Of a stretch of DNA of 64,000 nt, positions 48,562-59,033 are shown piece by piece. The translations under genes and the position numbers were made by a program. Each line of letters opens with the position of its first letter. The first letter of the stretch is position 1. Where the stretch lies: NCBI GenBank assembly GCA_029204225.1, contig CM055092.1, positions 73,260,857 through 73,324,856 of the forward strand, given 5' to 3'. The DNA comes from Diphasiastrum complanatum (lineage: Eukaryota; Streptophyta; Lycopodiopsida; Lycopodiales; Lycopodiaceae). The notes beneath the pieces were generated by a model. It was not told where the DNA came from and did no database searches. It worked only from the letters and a program-made list of their open reading frames with translations.

Positions 48562-48800
48562 AGAAGTGAAACCTAGGAAAATTCTTCTTTATGCTTTCGA
48601 CCTGCTCCCATGAATCATCATCCTCAGTCCATCCCTTCCATCTAATCAAGCACTCAGAGATAGAACCAAATAGAATCATTTTGGCGTTGGGTCCTTGGAA
48701 GTCCAACCACAAAATCCATACATATACTTTTCCATCATTTCTGAGAGTTATCTAGGGAATGTAACAACCCTCTAGTCTTCAAGGGTTCAACTTTCACTAA
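48562..48800 (-). pseudogene. Chromodomain fused to a truncated integrase core
   Basis: Minus strand about 48670-48800 reads 'LVKVEPLKTRGLLHSL' and then 'ICMDFVVGLPRTQRQNDSIW', the start of the integrase core including its first catalytic Asp. It then jumps directly to 'ECLIRWKGWTEDDDSWEQVE' (48562-48660), a chromodomain with the conserved W-K-G-W and aromatic/acidic pocket positions. The remaining core with the other two catalytic residues is deleted. The domain is not covered by a long ATG-initiated frame. Confidence 0.8.
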
Positions 48801-49028
48801 CTAACAAGATCTACATTTAACCACATAAGACTCGACAAATGGCTTGAGTTTTGGCCAGTAAAACTCTCTTCTGACCAAGTCCAAAGTCATGTATATACCC
48901 GGATGATTTGCACAGGGAACGTTATGACACTCATAAAGAATCCTCTTCTTTAACTCATCATCCGCTGGTGGTACACAAATTTTTCCATTCCAAAATAGTA
49001 ATCCACCTCGGATAGAGAACTGTTCCAC
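48801..49028 (-). pseudogene. Gypsy integrase H2C2 zinc-binding domain
   Basis: The minus frame has 'RILYECHNVPCANHPG' with His and His, then 'LVRREFYWPKLKPFVESYV' and 'KCRSC', the HHCC zinc finger at the integrase N-terminus. It runs directly into the truncated core downstream after a stop codon. Confidence 0.88.
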
Positions 49029-49384
49029 TTTCTTCTTATCTTACCTAGGAACCTGAGACCCCTGTGAGTAAATCTCTATTTCGCTCTCATTTTTTCCTGT
49101 CTTCATCATCTTCCAGATGGGACCAAAATGAGAATATGATTCACACCTCCCTCTCAGTAAAAGATATAGATCAGTGGAAATCTGGGTGAATGAAAGCTCA
49201 TTTAATTCACTAATCTGACTAAATGCATCTGCAACTTGGTTAGAGCTACCCTTGATATGTCGGATCTCATGATCAAATTCCTACATAAGCTCAGCCCAGC
49301 GAGCTTTACGACCCCTCAAATCGTTTTGATTACAAAAGTACTTTAGAGGCTAGTGATCTGTATACACTATAAATTGACTCCAAG

Positions 49385-49600
49385 TTAATGCCTCGAAGTT
49401 TTAAATGCATGCATCACAGTAAATAACTCCTTCTCCTGAGTTGTGTAACACAACTGAGGCCCCTTGAGTGTCTTGTTATCAAACTCTATCAGCCTATCAT
49501 CTCGTAGAAGAACTGCTCTTATTATCGAATCACTTGTGCCAGTTCGCACGATGTAAGGTATATCATGATTCACGATCTATAAAATAGGAGCTGAAGCAAC
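49385..49600 (-). pseudogene. Gypsy RNase H
   Basis: 'DDRLIEFDNKTLKGPQLCYT' and 'TQEKELFTVMHAFKTSRH' are standard gypsy RNase H text. The first catalytic Asp lies in a motif normally reading R-T-D-A-S-D; here it is 'RTGTSD', so one Asp has become Gly. Frames to RT (left) and integrase are broken. Confidence 0.85.
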
Positions 49601-49748
49601 CATTTGCTTGAGTTTCTCAAAGCATTGGTTCAATTCATCATTCCACTCATTAGGCTCACTAGCTTGACATCTCTTTTTCTTTTTGTTAACTCTGCCTTTA
49701 TTCAAATCATTTAAAGGTGCTACCACTTTTGCATAATTCTCAATTGAC

Positions 49749-50707
49749 TTATGAAATAAAATCGTAAAACCAAAAAAAAGATTTAACTTCTCTAACCGTC
49801 TTGGGTATCGGCCACTCAAGCATTGTCTTGACCTTACTCTCATCAATCTCCAACCCACTACAAGTGATCTTATGACCAAGGTACAATAACTCATGTTTAA
49901 AGAACTTATGACCAAAGTACAATAACTCATGCTTAAAGAACTCACATCTAGATTCCTTAGCGTAAAGTTTCTCTCCTCTGAGAATATCTAAGACAGTCTT
50001 AAAATGACTCAAATGCTCCTTAAGTGTCCTACTGTAGATGAGAATGTCATCTAAGAATACAACCACATACTTCCCTAGATATAGACGAAAAAGATCATTC
50101 ATCATATGTTGGAACGTAGCTGGTGCGTTTGTCAACCCAAAAGGAAGCACAAAAAATTCATAATGACTGAATCTCGTCTGAAAACCAGTCTTTTGCACAT
50201 CATCCGGATGAATCCTAATTTGATGATATCCGGTTCGAAGATCTATTTTTGTGAAGTATTTAGCTCTACCTAATCGATCTACCAGATCATCGATACGAGG
50301 CAAAGGATATTTATTTGTAATAGTTACCTTATCAACCCCTTGTAGTCCACACACAACTTGAAGCCTCCATCTTTCTTTGATTTAAGAAGAACAGGAGCAC
50401 CCCAAGGTGACTTACTTGGCTGAATATGACCCATCTTTAGGTGATTTTCAATTTTCTTAGTAATCTCTACCTCTTCTTTCTGAGAGAACCTGTAAGGTTT
50501 TCTAGAGATAGGGTGACTACTTGGAATTAACTCTATCTTATGTTCAACTGATCTGGACGACGGTATTCCATGAGGTAATTCTTCTAGAAATACATCTTTA
50601 AATTCAGACAATATCTTATTCTTCTCAATTTGATCCTGATCTAAGTCTATAGAGCTAAGAAGATTTGACAATTCACAACTACTTAGATGCATTTCAGATA
50701 AATCCAA
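49749..50707 (-). pseudogene. Gypsy reverse transcriptase
   Basis: Frame 50324-50707 covers the RT N-terminus ('VEHKIELIPSSHPISRKPYR', 'KSPWGAPVLLKSKKDG', 'KLCVDYKGL'). Frame 49749-50354 carries 'NKYPLPRIDDLVDRLGRAKY', 'LPFGLTNAPATFQHMMND' and the catalytic 'VVFLDDILIYS'. The two overlap by 31 bases in different frames (one frameshift). Downstream of the active site an 11-residue phrase FFKHELLYxGHK is duplicated in tandem, an in-frame 33-bp duplication (about 49865-49935). Confidence 0.92.
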
Positions 50708-50759
50708 AATTGGCTTAGCAAATAAAGAATCTAAAAATAGCTTCGTGCAAGAAATCCAT

Positions 50760-51900
50760 TGATCAATCTACAAATTATACATGCAACATGTATCCAAGCA
50801 TGCATACAGGTCTACACATATATTTCCATCAACAGACAAGCACTACACTGAGTTACAAGCATGCATGCATCAGTACAATTTCAAAATTTTGCAACTTTTA
50901 GTTCTAAAATTGCCAAACTTCGGACGACCATAACTTTCAGTACAGGACACAAATTGGTTGATGTAAAGCACAAAACAGAGGGAGAGTGGGTGCACAAGAC
51001 ACTTTCCACATCACCCTACCACCTAGGCTTCACACATGCAAGCAGTATATGGCCAAAAATTAGATAATAGGGTGCACTTTAGTAGGGTAGTATCATAAAA
51101 AATTGTACTCCAGCCCAATAAGCATCCAATTAGAAGTTACAAGCACTCTACTAAGGTTCATTAGAGAGTCGTAGAAGCTTCTAATAGGTCCAACAAACAA
51201 TCATAAGCTCAAATCATGCAAAAAATGCATTTTTGGCCTCCTTCAACAAGCAAAACTTCAAGATGATGGTGTCTAATGCTCACCTATCCAAATTGGATGC
51301 ATGATGGCTCAAATCAGGGCAATTTATCATATCTTTAATCTTGTAATGAGAAACAACAGGTTCAGAGCCACATTTGAAAGATATTCATGCCCAAAAACAC
51401 ACTATTTTTTGATGTTTTGAATCCAGAAATGGTGTCCAATCCTAACCAAACTTCATGACAACCCTAGGATAGCTTCATTACACCTATGAAATGTGCTTAC
51501 CAGCTATTGGCTAGGAATTTTAAGATCTACCACAACATTAGTCTGAAAACCATCAAAAAACTATGTTTTTTGAACAATTTTGACCAAAATTTGTGGGATA
51601 AATCCACAAATAAGTGCAATTTGATCCTAACTGTAAATCCATTGCATGCAAGCACTAAAAGTTCTGATTTTAGTCAAATATGGATTCTATAGCCCATTTA
51701 TGGTCCAAAACTCCAATTTTTGGTCCAAAATCACTATCTAATCATCCTTTTGACTATTCAAACACCATGCAATCATGAGATCCAATCATTAATGACTGTA
51801 AAACAACAAGTACAATTTGAAAAACATACTGCATCAGTACCTATGATCAATTCCAAACAAAAAACTTCAATTCTAGGTGAAAATTTTACTAAAACCATTT
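50760..51900. other. 1.1 kb without a recognisable gene
   Basis: It holds 'atgcatgcat'-type words and scattered 60-68-codon frames with no motif. By position it would hold the gag-protease end of the chromovirus, but no such text can be read. Confidence 0.45.
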
Positions 51901-51904
51901 AAAT

Positions 51905-52330
51905 CCTATGACTGGTTAAGCGAGTGGACTGGTTATTTTAATCTACATGGCATGAAGAAAAAAAGATTGGGAGTGTTATTCTGTTCTTCCATGGAAAAGC
52001 TTTGTGGTGGTGGTGTGATTTGCAACCAAAACCTACCACATGGGACGAGTTTATGGAAGTGTTCACAAAGTCGTTTGTGGTTGTAGACGACTCATATTTT
52101 TACCAAAGATTTGTTAGTTGCAAAATGGGTACTCGGAGTTTGGACTTGTACCTATAAAATTTTATAGAATATAGTTCCCTCATTTGATGCAAAATTTGCA
52201 CTATGGTAGTTTATCCTAGGTCTGCCTATAGATTATCAGAATGAGTGTAAGCGTAATGTGCTTCAAACTTTCGATGATGTCGTACGAGTCGCGAAAGCGT
52301 ATTGCACAGAGCGACTATATACTTTCTGGA
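51905..52330 (+). pseudogene. Decayed gypsy Gag (Retrotrans_gag)
   Basis: A forward frame without an ATG (51984-52156) reads 'FFHGKALWWWCDLQ', 'PTTWDEFMEVFTKSF' and 'YFYQRFVSCKMGTRSLDLYL', the Retrotrans_gag signature (aromatic cluster, W-x2-F, then the F-x4-C-x-M-G-T-x-S-L phrase). Stops and shifts follow. It faces away from the reverse chromovirus on its left, so it is a different element. Confidence 0.75.
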
Positions 52331-52865
52331 TGATACTTGACAGATAGAGACACACATGAAGTAGTCTGATGCTAGTAAGCAATCAAGACGAAAATACAGA
52401 GCAGAGGTCCGCCTATGTGCAAGACAAGTTTCTGTAAGCAGAATCTACAGAGATCCACAAGTTCGCTAGTAAGCGAGACATTGCTCGTGAGAGAATTGTA
52501 TTTCTCTCATGCCAACACACTGCATGGATCTGCATGCAATGCTTGAACAATCAAAAAACAATAGATGATTTTGTAACTATTGAGCACATGTCATATTTTT
52601 GTATGATCTTGAATGCAAATTAGTCTGCTGTTATTCGTATGTCTGATTCACTCTTGCTCATTTAATTCTACACATTGGTTGAATTCTTGTTGAATGCTAC
52701 ATTAATCTCTAAATGTAGGTCAGCAGTCCCTGACTACATTCTGGAGGACTGTAGGAACGATTTAGTTGGCAGTGACCAGCGAGCAGTTATGAACTCCATC
52801 CGAATCCACGGTGTTCACGATTCTTTCATGACTGTGAATTCTCAACGATTTTTTTTTTTTATCAA

Positions 52866-52878
52866 TGGTATTAGAGCC
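52866..52878 (+). other. Copia primer binding site
   Basis: TGGTATTAGAGCC matches the initiator tRNA-Met site (TGGTATCAGAGCC) at 12 of 13 positions and follows an ATCA LTR end at about 52864. Confidence 0.8.
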
Positions 52879-52980
52879 TGCCTATCTTGTCATAATCTGA
52901 CATAGCCAAAGAGCTATCAGATCCAAGAGGCCAAGTATTCAGACAAACACCCATTAACAAGAGAACAGACTTAAGAAGCA

Positions 52981-53790
52981 ATGACTTCAATCAGCAGCAT
53001 ACAGAGCAAAATTTGTACAATTCTTGATTTTTTAGGATCTAACTTTCTAGCATGGAAAGTTAAGACATCACTGATACTGAAGGGCAAAGGTTTATTCCCT
53101 TGGGTGGATGGCATAGAAGAGATGCCTATGACAACAGACAAAGAACTACGCGAGTGGAGGGAGAAAAATGACAAGGCAGTAGCCTTGCTATTTTCATCCA
53201 TCGAAGATAGTCTCACACTTGACTTGACAACACTCTCCAAAGCTAAGGAGATGTAGGATGCACTGCTCATGAGATTTCAGACGAAATCAAGAAGTCAAAT
53301 AATGATGCTAGAAGATCAACTGACGAATTTACAATGGGATGGGAAAGACCTCACTTCTTTTGTAAGGAAGATGAAGGATCTATTTTTATCACTACACAAC
53401 TCTGGAGCAGAGAATGTAGTGTCAGCTGAGAAGCAGCTCACATACCTATTGAGAGCCTTACCCAGATCTTTCTAGACGACGAGAACCCTGCTCGAGAAAG
53501 ATCCTACCATGAATCTCGAAAAGACAATTGTTGAGATTCGAGAGGAAGTTGAGGCCAGAGGTCACCTTGATCACAAAGATGGCTTTGACTAGGCCCTCTA
53601 CGGCAACAAAGAAAAATCCAAGAAACAATTCAAGCCTAAGAGGGAGTCGAATCAGAAGCAGGATCGTGATCAACAAGCAGAGGGGACCAGCAAAGGCAAC
53701 TGGAAGAGCAAAGGGAGGTCGAAGCAGCAAGGTGGAGAAAAGAAGACTTGCATGAGATGCAGAAGAGGCGGACACACAATCGATACATGC
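52981..53790 (+). pseudogene. Copia Gag with zinc knuckle
   Basis: From the ATG at 52981: 'ILDFLGSNFLAWKVKTSLIL', 'NDKAVALLFSSIEDSLTLDL', a stop, then 'MLEDQLTNLQWDGKDLTSF', another stop, and a Lys/Arg-rich tail ending in C-M-R-C-R-R-G-G-H-T-I-D-T-C (53747-53790, perfect C-x2-C-x4-H-x4-C). Three in-frame stops interrupt one frame. The Gag ends abruptly at the start of partial LTR sequence of the next copia element. Confidence 0.85.
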
Positions 53791-53794
53791 TGAA

Positions 53795-54163
53795 GAGATA
53801 TGTAAGAGACAGAGGGAGACGTAGCGAATAGAGTAAGAAAGTAAGACACCATAGTTGTGCATAAAAGTCTGCCAACGAGAAGAACACAACGAAAGAGTAT
53901 AATGTCATTCCGCCAACGAACGAGACACTGGCAAATTCACTCTAAACTAAAACTGATAATACAGTCACTCTATTTTTGTGCATCTCGTCTTGTGCTACGT
54001 ATCATGATTGCTAGAATAGAATGTGTTCTGTGATGCGTAGTCGAGTGTCTGGGATCTTGTAAGGGCTTCCGCACAAAAGAAAATTAAAAGACAGAAAATT
54101 GTTCGCGATAAAAGAGACGAAGAGGACGAACATGAATCAGTCCCACACACCGCTCCCGCGACA
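53795..54163 (+). repeat. Partial 5' LTR of the copia element
   Basis: It matches about 58645-59027 with scattered differences and ends CCCGCGACA just before the primer site. The first roughly 430 bp of the LTR, present in the 3' copy, are absent; the sequence to the left is a different element's Gag. Confidence 0.88.
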
Positions 54164-54181
54164 TGGTATCAGAACTGACAG
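54164..54181 (+). other. tRNA-Met primer binding site
   Basis: TGGTATCAGAACTGACAGG begins with 10 of 12 bases of the initiator tRNA-Met complement, directly after the LTR. Confidence 0.85.
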
Positions 54182-54228
54182 GTTGTCACTGCTGATATCC
54201 CAGCAATAATTCTTCTTGACAATATAAT

Positions 54229-55150
54229 ATGGCTATGACAATCTAGACCAGAGTAGCAATCAGTCTCGATGGCACAAATTACAGAATCTGGAAATTCAAA
54301 ATCAAAACACTCTTGAAGGGCAAGACATCTGGTCGGTGACCGAGCTCTCAGAGGTGCAGCCTCTAGAGGGAGACCCGAGGAGAACTGAATGGATCAGAAA
54401 GGATGAGTGCGCAATGGCGATCATCATTTCATCCATAAATGAAGATCTACTCATGCTGATTGAAGACTGCGTAAGCAGCCATGCAGCATGAGAAAGATTA
54501 AAGTAGAAGTATGAAGTGAGGACTGCAGCTTCAGTCATGCACCTTCACAATCAGCTGCAATCAATACGGTGGGATGGTAACCAATTAGATCAGCACGTTG
54601 AGAAGATCAGAACGGATCTTCGCTCAACTCGCTGCATCAAGATAGGAGCACCAGGTCCCAGCACCACAGCAGCTAACGTACTTCATGAAATCTCTGACGA
54701 CGTCTATCAGCCACTGAGAATGCTCATACTGAGTCTACCAGATATGACATTCGACAAAGCAGTCAGTCTTGTTGCTGATGAGAGACTGATGAGAGACGAA
54801 GGAGAGGGAAGCAGTGATCAAGAGAAGGCTCTCTTCACGAAAGGAAAGAAGAAGAAGAAAAACAAACCAAGATCTGAGAAGGCGAAGTCCTCGAATCAAC
54901 AATCTACTTCCTGTGATCACTGCCACAAACCAGGCCATACGGCCAACAAATGCTGGTTCAACCCAGCAATACCTTGCATGCACTGCAAAAAGAAAGGGCA
55001 TTCTGATACGACTGCAGATACAACCCAAAAAGAAAAAACAGAGCTGAAAAGGCAAACGTTGCAGAATCATCTAAAGATGCAAAAAGAGGTGACGAAGCTT
55101 TCACGATACTCGACGAAGCTTCGACAAGCTACTCCAAACATGACTACGAT
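54229..55150 (+). pseudogene. Copia Gag with two zinc knuckles
   Basis: The ATG at 54229 is followed by a stop six codons in, then 'VAISLDGTNYRIWKFKIKTL' (Gag opening), a shifted frame 'ECAMAIIISSINEDLLMLIE' and the long frame 54516-55184. That frame has 'MHLHNQLQSIRWDGNQLDQH', a Lys-rich stretch, knuckle C-D-H-C-H-K-P-G-H-T-A-N-K-C, and a second knuckle 'CMHCKKKGHS' that lacks its last Cys because the frame has shifted. Confidence 0.87.
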
Positions 55151-55717
55151 GTGGTCATCGATTCAGGAGCAACATCTCACATAACCTACAGCAAGAATAT
55201 CTTGATCAACTTTTGCGAACTCGAAAACAACATAGCGGTGATTCTAGACGATGGAAGTAGACACAATGTCAAGGGCATTGGCTCTCTACAGCTACGAACA
55301 CTGTCAGGCCAAGCAGAGCTGCCAGGAGCACTCTATGTGCCCTCACTCAGAAAAGATCTGCTATCTGTCTCCGAGATGGCAGATCTAGGCATTCGAGTTT
55401 TGTTCGACGGCAATACTTGTCGTATGATCAAGAAGACGACAAACAAGTTGCTGACGGTCGGATGCAGAGAAGGAAACCTGTACCAGGCCAAAATAATCAG
55501 CAACTCTGATAGCATATTAAATGCTTCAAGAAACGAAGATCAGCTCTGGCATAGGAGAATGTATCATTTGAACATGCGGAGCCTGTACGACATGAGCACA
55601 AAGGACATTGTCACAGGTCTCAAAATATCAACGCCCGAGGCTGAGTTCTACGAAGCTTGTCAGAAAAGCAAGCAATATCGGAATCCATTCACACACGAAG
55701 GAAGAAGAGCCAAGTAA
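55151..55717 (+). pseudogene. Copia protease and GAG-pre-integrase domain
   Basis: 'VIDSGATSHITYSKN' is the retropepsin active site, 'LYVPSLRKDLLSVSEM' the protease end, and 'LWHRRMYHLNMRSLYDMS' with 'YEACQKSKQYRNPF' the GAG-pre-integrase HHCC zinc finger (first Cys read as 'EACQ'). The ATG is internal; the natural frame continues upstream from Gag. Confidence 0.9.
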
Positions 55718-56479
55718 GTTCTTGAGCTTGTCCACTCTGATGTGTGTGGACCGATGAAAACTGATTTGCTCTCAGATTCGAGTTATTTTCTAACGCTCAT
55801 AGATGATTACATTCGAATGACCACGATCTACTACTTGAAAAAAAAAATCCGAAATATTTGATTCTTTCAAGAAGTTCTTGGCATTCGCAGAGCGACACTC
55901 CTCAAAAAGGATACAGATCCTTAGATCTGACAATGGAGGTGAATACAAAAGCACAGAATTCTCAAGATTCTACGAAGAATAGGGGATTGAACACCAGTTC
56001 ACTCCTGCACACACACCAGAATACAACGATGTGGCAGAAAGAAAAAACAGAACGCTAGTCGAAGGAGCCAAATGCATGATAACACAGGCTCAATTGCCAG
56101 GCCAATTCTGGGCCGAAGCAATACCTGCAGCAGTACACCTGCAGAACAGATCAACAATGACAGCGTTGGAGAACAAAACACCATACGAGATGTGGACAGG
56201 CAGAAAGTCCGATCTGTCATACGCACGAGTGTTTGGATGTGCAGCATACAAGCACATTCCAAAGGAAAAGAGAAACAAGCTCGACGACAAATCCGAACAA
56301 ACAATCATGGTCGGCTACTCGAACGAACACATGTGTACAGACTTTACGATCCAACTACGAAGAAGGTTGTTTCAAGCAGATATGTGAAGTTCAACGAGTC
56401 CAAGTTCCCTGGACTGAAAGACGAAAGAGGCCATGAGATCTTCACACTACTGCCTATTCAAGAGGGAGATCGAGGATAG
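55718..56479 (+). pseudogene. Copia integrase
   Basis: After a stop the same frame gives 'VLELVHSDVCGPMKTD' (first catalytic Asp). A shifted frame near 55915 gives 'RSDNGGEY' (second Asp), and the region near 56030 gives 'DVAERKNRTLVEGAKCM' (Glu). 'FGCAAYKHIPKEKRNKLDD' and 'YRLYDPTTKKVVSSRYVKF' complete the core end in two frames (56031-56387, 56072-56479). All three acids exist, but at least three frameshifts and stops separate them. Confidence 0.87.
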
Positions 56480-56735
56480 TCATCAAATTAGAATGCAGGA
56501 CCCCAGACTCCAGAGCAGTAGGAAACAGAGGATCGACCCCACGAACAAGAAATGTTTCAGCAGCGACAAAACGAACCTTGAAGATCAACAAGACAACGAA
56601 GACCTCCAGACTGCTATTCTGACAATCTTCAATGGAGCGAAGACACACAGTTCGAGTACTGCAGCTTCACAGAAGAGCTAGAGAGCATACCAAGACGCTA
56701 TCCAAAGTCCAGAGGGAGAATTCTGGAAACAGGCA

Positions 56736-57663
56736 ATGTCAGAAGAGATCGAGTCGATGAGGCAAAACAAGGCATGGACATTAGAGCCACTGCCAGAAAA
56801 CAGAAAAGTAGTCGACTGCAAATGGGTGTACAAGAAGAAATTGAAATCAGATGGCACCATTGGCCGCTACAAATCAAGACTTGTCGCGAAGGGCTACACG
56901 CAGAGATATGGACACATATTTGCACATGGTCAAGATGACAAGCATAAGGCTGCTCCTTGCATATGCCACATAGTACAATCTGGAAATTCACCAGATTGAC
57001 GTGAAAACAGTCTTTCTCCACGGAGATCTAGAGGAAGAAATTTTCATGAAGCAACCTGAAGGCTATGAAGACCCCGACAACAGACAATATGTCTGTCGAT
57101 TGCAGAGATGCATCTACGGTCTAAAACAGGCATCACGAGCCTGGTACAAAAAGCTTGATGGTCTTCTGAAGTCTCTAGACTTCAATCCTACTCAACCAGA
57201 CTGTAATGTCTACATCAAAAGAGTAGAAAAAGATTTTGTGATACTGACCATTTTCGTGGATGATTCGTTGATGATAGAAAATTCCTTGATGTTGATCAAA
57301 GACACGAAGAGTCAGATTTCTGAAAACTACGAAATCACAGATCTTGGAGAAGCAACAAAATGCCTAGGGCTGGAGATCAGAAGAGATCGAATAAATGGTG
57401 AAATGCACTTGAGTCAGTCAGAATACGCCAGAAAAGTGCTGAAGTAGTACCACATGATGGACTGTGTAGAGACAACCACACCAATGATAGCTGGAGCCAA
57501 GCTCACAAAACAGGATTGCCCAAAAACAGAAGAGGAAGAACAGAAGATGGCAGGTATACCCTACCAAAACTTAATCGATAGTCTGATGTACTTAACAATT
57601 TGTACCAGACCCAATCTGGCCTTTTTTAATCCTGGTCTAGCACATTGGAAAATGGCCAAATGA
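56736..57663 (+). pseudogene. Copia reverse transcriptase
   Basis: Frame 56736-56999 starts the domain ('NKAWTLEPLPENRKVVDCKW', 'GRYKSRLVAKGYTQRYG') and then shifts; the expected 'VKMTSIRLLLAYAT' is read in the next frame. Frame 57001-57447 has 'TVFLHGDLEEEIFMKQPEGY', 'IYGLKQASRAWYKKL', the catalytic 'IFVDDSLM' (FVDD in place of YVDD) and 'TDLGEATKCLGLEIRRD'. One stop leads to 57454-57663 with 'GIPYQNLIDSLMYLTICTRP'. Confidence 0.9.
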
Positions 57664-58230
57664 ATCCTACAGTATCTGAAGGGTACCCAGAACGTTGGAT
57701 TAACCTACAAAGCTAGAAACGAAGAGAAAGAATTTAAGCTGCATCACTACAGTGATGCGAGATGGGTGAGCTGCAAAGATGACAGCAAGTCCATTATTGG
57801 AGGATATACGATAGTGTGCGAAGCTACAATCAGCTGGATATACAAAAAGCAAACCTTGGTAGCTCAATCCTCTTGCGAAGCTGAGTATGTCGCAGCCTCA
57901 AAAGTGGCAAATGAGGCAGTGTGGCTGCAAATGATGTTGGAGGCAATCGGGATACCACAAGAGGGGCCAAGCACGATGATGATGGACTCTTAGAGTGTCA
58001 TCTATCTATCCCAGGATCTTGTCTTCCATTCAAAGACAAAGCACATTTTTCTAAAGTACCATCATATTCGAGATTTGATCTCGAAAGGAGAGCTCCAAGT
58101 CCAGTTCATAAAATCAGAAGGTATGATTGCAGACCTTCTCACGAAATCGCTCGACAAGCCACTCTTTATCAAGCAAAGAAAGGCAATTGGATTGAACGAA
58201 CAAAGCTGCAAGGTTCAAGAGGGAGTTTCG
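57664..58230 (+). pseudogene. Copia RNase H
   Basis: 'ILQYLKGTQNVGLTYKAR', 'YSDARWVSCKDDSKSIIGGY', 'LVAQSSCEAEYVAASKVANE' and 'MMMDS' (then TAG where DNQ is expected) 'SVIYLSQD', followed by 'KTKHIFLKYHHIRDLISKGE' and 'GMIADLLTKSLDKPLF'. This is a typical copia RNase H with the catalytic acids visible and one stop near the third. It continues to the purine tract CAAGAGGGAG. Confidence 0.9.
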
Positions 58231-59027
58231 GAAATGGTGAACTCCTGCAACTTTGCTGCAGCACGAACAAGACACGAAGGTCGAACAATTCACGACAGTC
58301 AACGTGTCTTTGACTCAAATCACGAATGATTCGCGAATCAATCGCGAATCGCAAACACACCTCTAGGACCGCAAACCACAAAAGGGACGCGAAACGAAAA
58401 CTACGAAAAGAAACGAAAAGAACGAAGGCAAACGGGAAATTACGAATCGAACGAAGAAAAATCTTTCACGCTGCCAACTGGCAGTTCAACGGGCTTCATG
58501 CCCAGTTGAAACGAGTAGCAACGATGGAGACTAACTAACTAGTTGATTAGCGTTAACTAGTCATGTGATTTGACGTTTAGCTATCTTGTAAACTCCACAT
58601 AGTGGAGGTATAAAACGATCCTCTCTGGATCATAATAAAAAAAGATGTGAATACAGAGATCTGTAAGAGACAGAGAGAGAGACGTAGCGAATAGAGTAAG
58701 AAAGTAAAGACACCATAGTTGTGCATGAAAGCTGCCAACGAGCAGAACACAACGAAAGAGTAGAATGTCATTCCACCAACGAGCGAGACACTGACGAATT
58801 CACTCTAAACCTAAACTGATAATACAGTCACTCTATTTTCGTGCATCTCGTCTTGTGATGTGTATCATGATTGCAAGAATAGAATGTGTTCTGTGATGCG
58901 TAGTCGAGTGTCTGGGATCCTGTAAGGGCTTTCGCACAAAAGAAAATTAAAAGACAGAAAATTGTTTGCGATAAAGGAGACGAAGAGGACGAACACGAAT
59001 TAGTCCCACACATGCGCTCCCGCAACA
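58229..59027 (+). repeat. 3' LTR of the copia element
   Basis: It begins about 58229 after the AAGAGGGAG purine tract (the usual TG reads TT, so the start is approximate) and ends CCCGCAACA at 59027. A TATA-like 'tataaaacg' lies near 58610. The last ~380 bp match the partial 5' LTR. Confidence 0.8.
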
Positions 59028-59033
59028 GTTGGA

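Larger units (their letters stand above)
53795..59027 (+). mobile_element. Nearly complete Ty1/copia element
   Basis: Order: partial 5' LTR (53795-54163), tRNA-Met primer site, Gag with knuckles, protease, integrase, RT, RNase H, purine tract and 3' LTR (to 59027). This is the most complete retroelement here, though every domain carries breaks. It is joined on the left to another copia's Gag and on the right to gypsy RNase H text, so its true target site on the left has been lost. Confidence 0.9.
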
